Shown piece after piece: positions 7,514 through 13,887 of a stretch of DNA of 29,907 nucleotides. This DNA is from a virus: positions 1 to 29,907 of the IMG/VR virus record IMGVR_UViG_3300005613_000302; one strand, given 5' to 3'. A program made the position numbers and the translations under genes. Positions within the stretch are counted from its first letter, which is position 1; the number at the start of each line of letters is the position of its first letter. The notes below the pieces were generated by a model, which saw nothing but the letters and a program-made list of their open reading frames with translations, did no database searches and had not been told where the DNA came from.

Positions 7514-7963
7514 ATGGCTGAAAACCGAACATCACGAGAAGTTGAATCACGCTCAAATACAGAGCGCCCCAAAACTTGGCAACCTGCTTCGACACTACCG
7601 GAGCCGGATAAACAGCCTGGATATGCGTACCGTTGGGTACGTGTTTCTTCGTTAGGACAGCATGACGCACGAAACATTTCGTCAAAGTTCCGCGAGGGAT
7701 GGGAGCCTGTACGAATTGAAGAACAGCCTCAATTTAAGGCAATCGTCGATTCAAACAGTCGATTCAAAGACAACATTGAAGTAGCAGGATTGTTGCTCTG
7801 CAAGGTTCCTGAAGAGCTTATGGATCAACGCAAAGAGTATTACGCGAAGAAAAACCGCGCTCAGATTGAATCAGTAGACAACAACTTTATGCGAGAGAAC
7901 GACCCGAGGATGCCTCTCTATAGTGAGAAGAAATCCAAAACGTCGTTTGGTAAAGGTATCTAA
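7514..7963 (+). CDS. conserved phage hypothetical protein, head region
   Basis: This 149-residue protein starts two bases after the scaffold stop, with GGGAG upstream. It has a disordered, charged N-terminus (about 1-35), then a compact mixed domain with YAYRWVRVSSLGQHDARNIS and REGWEPVRIEE, DNIEVAGLLLCKVPEELMDQRKEYY. I recall proteins of this shape (W-R pattern, a line that the protein was moved through a 'GYEPV'-like motif, then LxxKVPEEL) just upstream of capsid genes in many uncultured phages, with no known function. Head assembly or internal virion protein is inferred from position only. Confidence 0.7.
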   Translation: MAENRTSREVESRSNTERPKTWQPASTLPEPDKQPGYAYRWVRVSSLGQHDARNISSKFREGWEPVRIEEQPQFKAIVDSNSRFKDNIEVAGLLLCKVPEELMDQRKEYYAKKNRAQIESVDNNFMRENDPRMPLYSEKKSKTSFGKGI

Positions 7964-7986
7964 ACTTTTTTAAATGAGGTCCTAAA

Positions 7987-8589
7987 ATGGCTTATCCTAC
8001 CGTTTCAGCCCCTTACGGGCTAATCCCGATCAATCTGGTCGGCGGTCGGGTGTTTGCTGGCGCGACCCGTCAAATTCCTATCGGCTCTGGAGAAGGCACA
8101 TCCATCTTTTATGGTGATGTTGTTGCTTTCAATGCCGCTGGTAATCTGACCCGCGACGTAAGCACCGATGCTGCTACACCGATTGGTGTTTTTCTTGGTT
8201 GCTCCTACACCGATCCTACGTTCGGTAAGGTCTTCCGTCAGTACTATCCTGCCAGCACTGTCGCTTCTGACACTGTCGGTATTGTTTGTGATGACCCCGA
8301 TGCGCTCTTTAAAGCCGCTGTTGTTGACACCGGAACTACGACTATCAGCTTCCTGAATCGTACCGATGTTAACCGCAACGCCGCTCTGGTTCAGAACAAC
8401 GGTTCTACCATTACGGGTAACTCTGCTGTTGGTATCAATGATGCCACCAACACAACGACTACCCTCCCGGTTCGTATCGTTGACTTTGTTCCTGAGACAA
8501 CCATTGCAGGTGAGCCTGGCTCCTACACGGAAGTTATCGTGAAGTGGGTCGCCGGTGTGCATCGTTATACCAACCCCACCGGTGTTTAA
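7987..8589 (+). CDS. probable capsid decoration/structural protein
   Basis: A 200-residue protein immediately before the major capsid gene, with GAGGT as ribosome site. The sequence is rich in Thr, Gly, Val and Asn and looks entirely beta-stranded (APYGLIPINLVGGRVFAGAT, GVFLGCSYTDPTFGKVFRQYY, YTEVIVKWVAGVHRYTNP). It starts with the APYGL..INLxGG signature I recall from structural proteins next to gpT-like capsid genes. Codon use looks tuned for strong expression like that of the capsid gene. A decoration, cement or head-fibre role fits place and composition, but no functional motif is visible. Confidence 0.7.
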   Translation: MAYPTVSAPYGLIPINLVGGRVFAGATRQIPIGSGEGTSIFYGDVVAFNAAGNLTRDVSTDAATPIGVFLGCSYTDPTFGKVFRQYYPASTVASDTVGIVCDDPDALFKAAVVDTGTTTISFLNRTDVNRNAALVQNNGSTITGNSAVGINDATNTTTTLPVRIVDFVPETTIAGEPGSYTEVIVKWVAGVHRYTNPTGV

Positions 8590-8601
8590 GGAGATACTTA
8601 A

Positions 8602-9513
8602 ATGGCTATTTCACGCGCACAACTACTAAAGGAACTCCTTCCTGGCCTGAACGCTCTGTTTGGTCTTGAGTATGCACGCTACGGCGAGCAGCACAAGGAG
8701 ATTTTTGAAACTGAAACTTCCGAGCGTTCGTTCGAAGAAGAGACCAAGCTGTCCGGTTTCTCCGCCGCTCCTGTCAAAAACGAAGGTTCTGCCATCGCTT
8801 ATGACAACGCACAGGAAGTCTTCACAGCCCGCTATAACCACGAGACAATCGCTCTTGGCTTTTCGCTGACAGAAGAGGCAATTGAGGACAACCTCTATGA
8901 CTCGCTCTCCAGCCGATACACCAAGGCTCTTGCCCGTGCTATGGCTTACACCAAGCAGACTAAGGCTGCTGCGGTTCTTAACAATGGCTTCGACACTGAC
9001 TACCCCGGTGGTGATGGCGTGCCCTTGTTCTCCGCTTCGCATCCCCTGGTTTCGGGTGGCACAAACAGCAACATCCCCAGCACACCGGCTGACCTTAACG
9101 AGACTGCTCTTGAAGCTGCCGTTATTCAGATCGCTGCCTGGACGGATGAGCGTGGTCTTCTCATCGCTGCGAAGCCCCGCAAGCTTGTTATTCCTCCCAG
9201 CTTGCAGTTCGTTGCAACCCGCCTTCTCGAAACCGAGTTGCGTGTCGCTACGGCTGACAACGACATCAACGCTATCAAGTCCAACGGGTCTATCCCCGAG
9301 GGCTATACCGTTAACAACTTCCTGACTGACGAAGATGCATGGTTCCTCACGACGGACGTACCTAACGGTCTGAAGCACTTCGTTCGCACACCTATGTCCA
9401 ATTCGATGGACGGTGACTTTGATACCGGCAACGTCCGATACAAAGCTCGCGAGCGTTACAGCTTCGGTTGGTCTGATCCTCTCGGTATGTTTGGTTCGAT
9501 TGGTGCAGCCTAA
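8602..9513 (+). CDS. major capsid protein, Mu gpT-like
   Basis: A 303-residue protein with AAGGAG eight bases before the ATG. Its features match the HK97-fold major head subunit of the Mu gpT group. They include a helical N-terminus with LPGLNALFGLEYARYGEQ, FETETSERSFEEETKLSGF (residues 34-52), the ARYNHETIALGFSLTEEAIEDNLYD segment, NNGFDTDYPGGDGVPLFSASHPL (132-154), a PRKLVIPPSLQFVATRLL strand-helix and a RERYSFGWSDPLGMFGS C-terminus. It has no obvious cleaved delta domain. A terminator directly follows, so the gene ends the head transcript and may be made in excess. Scaffold and co-chaperonin upstream agree with the call. Confidence 0.92.
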   Translation: MAISRAQLLKELLPGLNALFGLEYARYGEQHKEIFETETSERSFEEETKLSGFSAAPVKNEGSAIAYDNAQEVFTARYNHETIALGFSLTEEAIEDNLYDSLSSRYTKALARAMAYTKQTKAAAVLNNGFDTDYPGGDGVPLFSASHPLVSGGTNSNIPSTPADLNETALEAAVIQIAAWTDERGLLIAAKPRKLVIPPSLQFVATRLLETELRVATADNDINAIKSNGSIPEGYTVNNFLTDEDAWFLTTDVPNGLKHFVRTPMSNSMDGDFDTGNVRYKARERYSFGWSDPLGMFGSIGAA

Positions 9514-9517
9514 GATT

Positions 9518-9544
9518 GGGGGCCTTGTGCCCCCTTTCTGTTTT
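9518..9544 (+). terminator. rho-independent terminator after the major capsid gene
   Basis: GGGGGC (9518-9523) and GCCCCC (9529-9534) form a six-base GC stem around the loop CTTGT, followed by TTTCTGTTTT. It starts five bases after the capsid stop. It is the only clear intrinsic terminator in the window, so downstream genes need read-through or a promoter not recognised here. Confidence 0.88.
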
Positions 9545-9560
9545 ACTGTATGATTTAATT

Positions 9561-9641
9561 AAGTCTAGGATTTACCACCCATGCAGACTGGCCTAGCAGA
9601 CTTAGTAGAGACGGCATGGGGATGTGCTACTACACAAGGAG
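9561..9641 (+). ncRNA. structured leader RNA candidate downstream of the gpT-like capsid gene
   Basis: The non-coding stretch between the terminator and the next gene has four pairing possibilities. AAGTCTAGG (9561-9569) can pair with CCT and AGACTT (9592-9603). CCCATGC (9578-9584) is perfectly complementary to GCATGGG (9614-9620). TAGTAG (9603-9608) is complementary to CTACTA (9627-9632). TGTG/CACA (9623-9636) closes a hairpin with CTACTA as its loop. The stems cross, so pseudoknots or alternative folds are implied. AAGGAG at 9636-9641, the ribosome site of the next gene, abuts the hairpin. I recall a published metagenomic RNA motif named Mu-gpT-DE (downstream element) with the same location; identity with it is unverified. 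Confidence 0.6.
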
Positions 9642-9647
9642 TCTTCA

Positions 9648-10208
9648 ATGGCACGTACTACCTTTTCTGGCCCAGTTGCATCTGACAACGGATTTATTAC
9701 CACAATTACGGATACCTCCACAGGTTCTTCCACATTTAATGCCAGCACAACCACGGTCACGATGACCGGTGCAGGTGGTGTTGGTGGACGTACTCTTTTC
9801 CAACTTAATGCCGACGCTGCGCTTGGTTCGTTCACCAATGCTCTTAAGGCTGAGGTTGTTTACGGCGCTTCTGGCCGCACGACTGGCCTGGGTTCAGCCT
9901 TTGTTGCTGAGATGACCCTCTCGGCTGGTACTTCTGCTGGTACGTATGCTCCTGTTGAGATCGAACTTAATGCTCCTACCGGCGCATCGACTGGCACAAG
10001 AACATCGTTTATCTACGCTTCAACCCAGGGTGCTGGTGTTGCTGCGGTTGACAGCAATGGCGTGTTTTTTAATCTCCAGGGTTTGACTGCCGGAGCAGGA
10101 AAAATGTTGGTTGCCGGAACGACTCTTGGTACCGCTTATGGTGGCCTTCGTGTTCGTGTTGGTTCGACGAACTACTGGGTTCCCCTGTACGCTGCTGAAC
10201 CAAGCTAA
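9648..10208 (+). CDS. phage structural protein, beta-rich
   Basis: A 186-residue protein. The ATG at 9648 is chosen because AAGGAG ends six bases before it; a GTG at 9624 is in frame but lies inside the RNA hairpin. The composition (Gly, Ala, Thr, Ser, no Cys) and strands such as ALKAEVVYGASGRTTGLGSAFVAEMTLS and GGLRVRVGSTNYWVPLYAA indicate an all-beta virion protein. The opening ARTTFSGPV..SDNGF is one I recall from many aquatic phage structural genes placed just after the capsid gene. A decoration or head-fibre protein is likely. Its translation may be controlled by the leader RNA. Confidence 0.7.
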   Translation: MARTTFSGPVASDNGFITTITDTSTGSSTFNASTTTVTMTGAGGVGGRTLFQLNADAALGSFTNALKAEVVYGASGRTTGLGSAFVAEMTLSAGTSAGTYAPVEIELNAPTGASTGTRTSFIYASTQGAGVAAVDSNGVFFNLQGLTAGAGKMLVAGTTLGTAYGGLRVRVGSTNYWVPLYAAEPS

Positions 10209-10384
10209 TGGCTGCGTTAGATAAAGAGTACCTGTTGAGCCTTAAAGCCCAAGCGACGGAACAGCGTCAAAAACACTGGGACATGGTTCAACAGGCTAAC
10301 GGCGCAATCGCAATGGTGGATGTTTTGTTAACAGAACTCGACCGAGAAGAACCGGAGAACCAAGATGGCAAGTCAACAGTATGA
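10208..10384 (+). CDS. small helical hypothetical protein
   Basis: The 58-residue frame begins at ATG 10208, overlapping the previous stop as TAATG, and ends TGA at 10382-10384. It reads MAALDKEYLLSLKAQATEQR, then continues through a QKHWDMVQQANGAIAMVDVLL helix to a charged end. It is nearly all helix and probably coiled coil. The frame fills the only gap between two structural genes and overlaps the next start by 20 bases, which argues for a real coupled gene. Function unknown. Confidence 0.65.
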   Translation: MAALDKEYLLSLKAQATEQRQKHWDMVQQANGAIAMVDVLLTELDREEPENQDGKSTV

Positions 10385-10967
10385 TATTTGGTCAGTAACA
10401 CCAGAGGCCGATGTCGATTTTTACCGAGCGGCTGCTACTATTGCTGCTGCGGGCCCTTTAACACTACTTAAAACAATCCCAGGCCGCAATGGCTATGGGT
10501 TTAAAGTTTCGGTAACTTCTGACGGTAACGATGCGACCACAGTGTTTACGATCACAGGAACAATCGTCGGGCAGACAACCGATGGCGGTATTGGCACAGA
10601 AACAATTACAGGTGTCAACGCAAATACCGTTTCTTCAACCAAGTACTTCTCTTCTGTCACAAGCGTCGTAGCAAGCGCAACATCATCCAACGACGTAAGC
10701 GTTGGGTACACCGCTGATTTGGCCCTCCCGCGTACGCGAATTAAGGGTTTGTACTACGTAGGTAGCGGCACCGCAGGCAGCATTGTTATTACTTCAGCCA
10801 ACGTGACAGCGCCTTTGTACAAGATTGTTACCCCAACCAACGGCGCTAGCTTTGCTGACAGCCTGTTTATGCCTGCTGAAGGCATTTTAGTGGGTGGTGA
10901 TGCACGGGACGACTTTGCAACGGTAACGGTTACAAACGTAACTTCGTTTACTCTTCTGTGTGGCTAG
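10365..10967 (+). CDS. phage structural protein, beta-rich
   Basis: A 200-residue protein beginning inside the end of the preceding small gene; GGAGAACC lies upstream of the ATG. It is dominated by Thr, Val, Ser and Gly with alternating strands (FKVSVTSDGNDATTVFTITGTIVGQ, SIVITSANVTAPLYKI, FATVTVTNVTSFTLL). There are no Cys residues except the penultimate one. I recognise no catalytic motif. The gene sits in the head-decoration block, so a surface or minor capsid protein is the best inference. No paralogue relation with its neighbour at 9648 is evident beyond composition. Confidence 0.65.
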   Translation: MASQQYDIWSVTPEADVDFYRAAATIAAAGPLTLLKTIPGRNGYGFKVSVTSDGNDATTVFTITGTIVGQTTDGGIGTETITGVNANTVSSTKYFSSVTSVVASATSSNDVSVGYTADLALPRTRIKGLYYVGSGTAGSIVITSANVTAPLYKIVTPTNGASFADSLFMPAEGILVGGDARDDFATVTVTNVTSFTLLCG

Positions 10968-10968
10968 C

Positions 10969-11253
10969 ATGGCTAAGGGCATGGGCATCAAAACGTCGGT
11001 AAAAAGCGGTAACTTCCGACGAACAAAACAGGGCGCTGGCATGACGGAGAAAGGCGTAAAAGCCTACCGTAAGGCCAACCCCGGCTCTAAGCTACAGACT
11101 GCCGTTACAGAAGACAGCCCCACAGGCAAACGCGCAGCGCGGCGTAAATCGTTTTGTGCTCGTATGACCGGTATGAAGAAGTTAGCTAAGCCCGAAACAC
11201 GCAAAGACCCCAACAGCCGAATTAACCAGTCATTAAAAAGGTGGAAGTGCTAA
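10969..11253 (+). CDS. DUF6321-like small basic phage protein
   Basis: A protein of 94 residues from ATG 10969, one base after the previous stop; a GTG at 10960 is an alternative. It has GAGMTEKGVKAYRKANPGSK, TGKRAARRKSFCARMTGMKK (about residues 57-70 for the RKSFCARM core) and ends NSRINQSLKRWKC. RRKSFCARM(T/C)GMK and the C-terminal S-L-(K/R)-x-W-x-C are the signature I recall for DUF6321, found in phages and large viruses, function unknown. It is strongly basic and could bind nucleic acid. The stop overlaps the next ATG (TAATG). Confidence 0.75.
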   Translation: MAKGMGIKTSVKSGNFRRTKQGAGMTEKGVKAYRKANPGSKLQTAVTEDSPTGKRAARRKSFCARMTGMKKLAKPETRKDPNSRINQSLKRWKC

Positions 11254-11483
11254 TGAGCGTCGAACGTGAACTAGCCGAACACGGCGTTGAAATCAAGCAC
11301 ATCCAGGACGACATGGACCGGATGATGAAGGATATTGATGAGATTAAGCGCTCTCTGGCAGAGATAAACCGCACTCTTTCAGAAGCCAAAGGCGGCTGGA
11401 AAACAATGATGGCTGTGGCAGGACTAGCCGCCGCAGTAAGCGGCACATTAGGGTTTTTACTACATTATTTAACAGGGAAATAA
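11253..11483 (+). CDS. coiled-coil protein with one C-terminal membrane helix (XhlA-like)
   Basis: A 76-residue protein from ATG 11253 (a GTG 12 bases upstream is less likely because the TAATG overlap gives coupling). Residues 1-45 form an amphipathic coiled coil (VERELAEHGVEIKHIQDDMD, MKDIDEIKRSLAEINRTL). Residues 50-72 (KTMMAVAGLAAAVSGTLGFLL) are one membrane helix. This arrangement is that of XhlA-type hemolysin/holin accessory proteins. It lies 14 kb from the main lysis genes at 24581-26000, so it might be a separate holin partner, an anti-holin or a virion membrane protein. Confidence 0.65.
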   Translation: MSVERELAEHGVEIKHIQDDMDRMMKDIDEIKRSLAEINRTLSEAKGGWKTMMAVAGLAAAVSGTLGFLLHYLTGK

Positions 11484-11485
11484 TC

Positions 11486-11884
11486 ATGCCTCTTAAAATA
11501 ACACCCAAGACATTTGGCGCAGCTTTTAGTGCTGCTCGTAAACGTGGCGATAAAACCTTTGAGTTTAAGGGTAAGAAATACACCACCCAAACCAAAGAAG
11601 AGAAAGACCGGGAAGTAACGCCCGAGGCTAAAAAGGTCATGGACCAGACGCGCAGGGATCGTGAAGGCAACTTCCGTGCTCAAGCACGTAAAGCTGATGT
11701 TGCTATGGAAACTCCTGAAGAGCGCGGCGCCATGAACCTTGAAGGTTTTAAGCGCGACAAAAAAGACATGGAAGGTTCTGGCGAGTATTCGCCGTTTAAA
11801 AAAGGCGGTTCAGTCAAGTCTTCCGCTTCCAAGCGTGCTGACGGGATTGCAATGCGCGGTAAAACCCGTGGAAAAATGGTCTGA
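11486..11884 (+). CDS. small basic phage protein with SASKRADGIA module
   Basis: A 132-residue, Lys/Arg-rich protein. The N-terminus has TFGAAFSAARKRGDKTFEFKG then KKYTTQTKEE (residues 9-40), a pattern I recall from phage hypothetical proteins that are probably virion-associated. The middle is a charged helix with probable disorder. The C-terminus (about 105-132) has KKGG followed by SSASKRADGIA and RGKTRGKMV. The SASKRADGIA core is repeated in the gene at 12548, including 17 identical bases. No enzyme motif is visible. The stop overlaps the next ATG as TGATG. Confidence 0.65.
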   Translation: MPLKITPKTFGAAFSAARKRGDKTFEFKGKKYTTQTKEEKDREVTPEAKKVMDQTRRDREGNFRAQARKADVAMETPEERGAMNLEGFKRDKKDMEGSGEYSPFKKGGSVKSSASKRADGIAMRGKTRGKMV

Positions 11885-12543
11885 TGTACCTAACGAGCAA
11901 CATTCCATATTTCAAGTGTTGGGTCAGGAAAGAGTTTACTCATGCGCACAACGATTACCACGGCGAATACATACACGGCCTGGCAGTTGCTGTCACGACG
12001 ATTCCTGACCGATGCCTCAGCTTTCAAATCATCTTCACGGGACTTGAGGCTGAAGGAGAGCCAAACCCTCATGGCGGGGCTATGTGGGCGCGTATGCCGA
12101 TCACTGCGCTTGTGGGTGACATCCCCCTTCAAGAGTGGCCAGAGCGTATGCAGACCCATCTGGCGCAGCCTTGGGACTGTAGCTCGTACAACCATGGAAT
12201 TATTAAGATCGCCAGGGCACAGCCTTCGCCTTGGTTGTGCAAGATTGATAACGAGTTTCATACTGGAAGATATTTGTTTACAGTGGACTACGCCGAGAGC
12301 GATGTCTCTGAAGACCCCTCCCAGCATAAACAGAGCCATGTGTTAATGCTTACTGATGCAGGCAAATGGACGGGCAATATAGTGGCTTTACCCAACAATC
12401 GAGTGCGAGTTACCAGTCCTGCCTATTGGGTGACCGGAGAAGGAGCGCCTGATTTTAGACCGAGCCAATGGATTCACTGTGCGGAACAAGATGACTCGTA
12501 CATGGACCCCGAGGTGACTTTTAACAACTTGTACAAGGAGTAG
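11884..12543 (+). CDS. conserved phage hypothetical protein
   Basis: A 219-residue protein starting MYLTSNIPYFKCWVRKEF. It is a mixed alpha/beta domain with HGEYIHGLAVAVTTIPDRCL, a GGAMWARMPITALV turn, LAQPWDCSSYN (about residues 93-103), GRYLFTVDYAESD, then EDPSQHKQSHVLML and LPNNRVRVTSPAYW. I recall this pattern from conserved proteins of aquatic podoviruses, where it has no assigned function. It is the largest member of this small-gene block and its composition is neutral, unlike the basic neighbours. Residues His, Asp and Trp are frequent, but no known catalytic site can be named. Confidence 0.7.
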   Translation: MYLTSNIPYFKCWVRKEFTHAHNDYHGEYIHGLAVAVTTIPDRCLSFQIIFTGLEAEGEPNPHGGAMWARMPITALVGDIPLQEWPERMQTHLAQPWDCSSYNHGIIKIARAQPSPWLCKIDNEFHTGRYLFTVDYAESDVSEDPSQHKQSHVLMLTDAGKWTGNIVALPNNRVRVTSPAYWVTGEGAPDFRPSQWIHCAEQDDSYMDPEVTFNNLYKE

Positions 12544-12547
12544 GAAA

Positions 12548-12880
12548 ATGATGAAGGCAAAAATGGGCGCTTCTAAAATGGGCACAGTTAAAACAGCCAA
12601 GCCCGCTATGGGCAGCGCATCCAAGCGTGCTGACGGTATTGCTGTAAAAGGCAAGACCAAAGGGACAATGATGGCCGCTGGTGGTAAGGCTAAAATGATG
12701 GCGGGTGGCGGAAAAGCTAAGATGATGGCTAGCGGCGGAATGCCTATGGTCGAAAAAGACGGGAAGAAGGTTCCTGCTTTTGCGGCTGATGGCAAGGGCA
12801 AGATGGCTCGCGGCGGCATGGCTAAGATGATGGCCGGCGGTGGCAAAGCCAAAATGATGAAAAGCGGCGGCAAGTACTAA
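12548..12880 (+). CDS. Lys/Met/Gly low-complexity basic protein
   Basis: A 110-residue protein with AAGGAG at 12535. It contains a SASKRADGIAVKGKTKG segment (23-39) shared with the gene at 11486, then repeats of GG-GKAKMMA/MAS (41-66 and 90-110) separated by a short VEKDGKKVPAF segment. Almost no acidic or aromatic residues are present. The DNA repeats at about 12677-12738 and 12817-12873 are close relatives, suggesting internal duplication. Such a chain is probably disordered and could bind DNA or RNA inside the virion; Met content is unusual. No family function is known to me. Confidence 0.6.
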   Translation: MMKAKMGASKMGTVKTAKPAMGSASKRADGIAVKGKTKGTMMAAGGKAKMMAGGGKAKMMASGGMPMVEKDGKKVPAFAADGKGKMARGGMAKMMAGGGKAKMMKSGGKY

Positions 12881-13161
12881 TGATGCCGTCCCGTGGCATG
12901 GGGGCCATTAGGGCCTCCAAGATGCCTTCTGCCAAGACGATCACCCGAAAGGATGATCCGAACAAAGTCACCATGTACCGACAGGGAGGTGAGTCGCGTG
13001 TTAACGAGGCCGGAAATTATACAAAACCTTCACTCAGAAAGCGACTATTTGAGCAGATTAAAGCGGGTGGGAAAGGTGGAAACCCCGGGCAGTGGTCTGC
13101 CAGAAAAGCCCAAATGCTTGCCCAAGCTTATAAGAAAGCCGGCGGCGGCTACAAAGACTGA
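12880..13161 (+). CDS. DUF5872-like small basic phage protein
   Basis: A 93-residue protein whose ATG overlaps the previous stop (TAATG). Residues 47-93 read YTKPSLRKRLFEQIKAGGKG, GNPGQWSARKAQMLAQAYKK, AGGGYKD. The KPxLRxRL...KAG.KGG.PGQWSARKAQ.LA.xYKxAGGGY pattern is what I recall as DUF5872, found in phages and some giant viruses, function unknown. It is basic and compact, with a single Trp. The N-terminal half is likely flexible and also basic. Its role may be nucleic-acid binding; this is only inferred from charge. Confidence 0.75.
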   Translation: MMPSRGMGAIRASKMPSAKTITRKDDPNKVTMYRQGGESRVNEAGNYTKPSLRKRLFEQIKAGGKGGNPGQWSARKAQMLAQAYKKAGGGYKD

Positions 13162-13318
13162 CAGGTTTGAGTACCAGCCCAAGGAAGACGGCAATGTATT
13201 TCAATGGATTCTTTACTCGGCGCTCACCAAGCGGCACTTACGGAGGCTAGAAAGAGATGCCTTTGAAAAAGCCGCAGCAAAGTCTAAAGAATTGGACCAA
13301 GCAAAAGTGGACGACTAA
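13118..13318 (+). CDS. possible small helical protein, start uncertain
   Basis: An open frame ending TAA at 13316-13318 encodes a plausible protein between 13162 and 13318: DRFEYQPKEDGNVFQWILYS, then ALTKRHLRRLERDAFEKAAAKSKELDQ, a clear amphipathic helix. No ATG lies in a suitable place; TTG at 13118 is the closest conventional start and lacks a good ribosome site. The frame overlaps the DUF5872-like gene by 44 bases and the next gene by 62 bases. Without it, 13162-13256 would be empty in a block where genes otherwise touch. A non-standard start or a fusion by frameshift are alternatives. Confidence 0.35.
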   Translation: MPKLIRKPAAATKTDRFEYQPKEDGNVFQWILYSALTKRHLRRLERDAFEKAAAKSKELDQAKVDD

Positions 13319-13508
13319 AAGTGGCAAGCCGTCCACACAGGGTCCAAAGGCGACTGGGGAGAGATACCTCCCTGAGAAGGCGATTAAGGCTTTATCACCT
13401 GCGGAGTACGCAGCAACAACACGAGCTAAGAGAGTTGGAAAAAGAGCTGGAAAGCAGTTCGTCGAGCAACCTAAGCAAGTTGCTAGAAAGACCGCGAGGT
13501 TCCGATAA
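13257..13508 (+). CDS. conserved small basic phage protein
   Basis: An 83-residue protein with AAAGAG before ATG 13257. It reads QQSLKNWTKQKWTTKSGKPS, then TQGPKATGERYLPEKAIKAL and SPAEYAATTRAKRVGKRAGK, ending KQVARKTARFR. The KxWTxQxWxTKSGKPSTQGPKATGERYLP..AI..L...EYAATT..KR pattern is one I recall as highly conserved in many phage contigs and a few eukaryotic viruses, without known function. It is very basic (Lys/Arg throughout) and may bind nucleic acid. The stop overlaps the next ATG as TAATG. Confidence 0.7.
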   Translation: MPLKKPQQSLKNWTKQKWTTKSGKPSTQGPKATGERYLPEKAIKALSPAEYAATTRAKRVGKRAGKQFVEQPKQVARKTARFR

Positions 13509-13687
13509 TGGCTAAGGAAAAATGGATTCAAGAGGCAGTCAAGAAACCAAACGCTCTCCGAAAGTCGCTTGGTGTGAAAAAAGGCGAGAAGATTCCCGCG
13601 GGCAAACTGGCCGCAGCCGCCAAAAAACCAGGCAAACTTGGCCAGCGTGCTCGGCTTGCACAGACTCTAAGGGGCTTAAAGAAATGA
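13508..13687 (+). CDS. small basic phage protein (EKWIQxAVKKPxALRKSLG type)
   Basis: A 59-residue frame from ATG 13508 to TGA 13685-13687: MAKEKWIQEAVKKPNALRKS, LGVKKGEKIPAGKLAAAAKK, PGKLGQRARLAQTLRGLKK. I recall this sequence pattern as widespread in phage and large-virus genomes, sometimes as a domain in larger proteins, with unknown function. It is highly basic. Start and stop overlap the neighbours (TAATG before, ATGA after), showing that this chain of small genes is translationally coupled. Confidence 0.75.
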   Translation: MAKEKWIQEAVKKPNALRKSLGVKKGEKIPAGKLAAAAKKPGKLGQRARLAQTLRGLKK

Positions 13688-13887
13688 TTGACTTCGTTCA
13701 AAAGCAGCTAGAGGCTTCCGAGCGTTTGTTCAAAATGATGGCAGACGACCACAAAGAGCGCATGACGGGTTTGCAGGTCTGGATCGAGATGAACGAGAGC
13801 TATCAAAAGAAGCTGGCTGAAAGAGACGCAGAAATTGCGGAGCTTAAAGCTACAATTGCCGCATACAAAATAGCAGAGAAGTTGTAA
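13684..13887 (+). CDS. small coiled-coil protein
   Basis: A 67-residue frame from ATG 13684, overlapping the previous stop as ATGA; a longer reading of the same frame upstream would run through the preceding gene and is rejected. The protein is all helix with heptad-like spacing: MIDFVQKQLEASERLFKMMA, DDHKERMTGLQVWIEMNESY, QKKLAERDAEIAELKATIAA. It is amphipathic and mildly acidic, unlike its basic neighbours. A scaffold, needle-like or regulatory coiled coil is possible; nothing specific can be claimed. Confidence 0.6.
   Translation: MIDFVQKQLEASERLFKMMADDHKERMTGLQVWIEMNESYQKKLAERDAEIAELKATIAAYKIAEKL

Noticed and set aside
8020-8562. A 180-codon minus-strand frame opposite the structural gene at 7987
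   Set aside because: Same cause: antisense shadow of a biased coding sequence, with no domain.
8626-9378. A 250-codon open frame on the minus strand opposite the major capsid gene
   Set aside because: It is the mirror of strong codon bias in a highly expressed gene; it has no ribosome site or recognisable protein, and the plus-strand gene is certain.
9549-9554. TATGAT as a -10 box for the genes after the capsid terminator
   Set aside because: No -35 match 16-18 bases upstream and it overlaps the terminator tail; too weak to list.
9581-9685. Small frame starting at ATG 9581 in the leader after the capsid gene (MQTGLADLVETAW...)
   Set aside because: It runs out of frame into the next gene, has no ribosome site and its bases are better explained by RNA pairing.
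11890-12339. Overlapping frames on both strands across the 11884 gene
   Set aside because: The 219-residue plus-strand protein has start coupling and a recognisable conserved pattern; the others do not.
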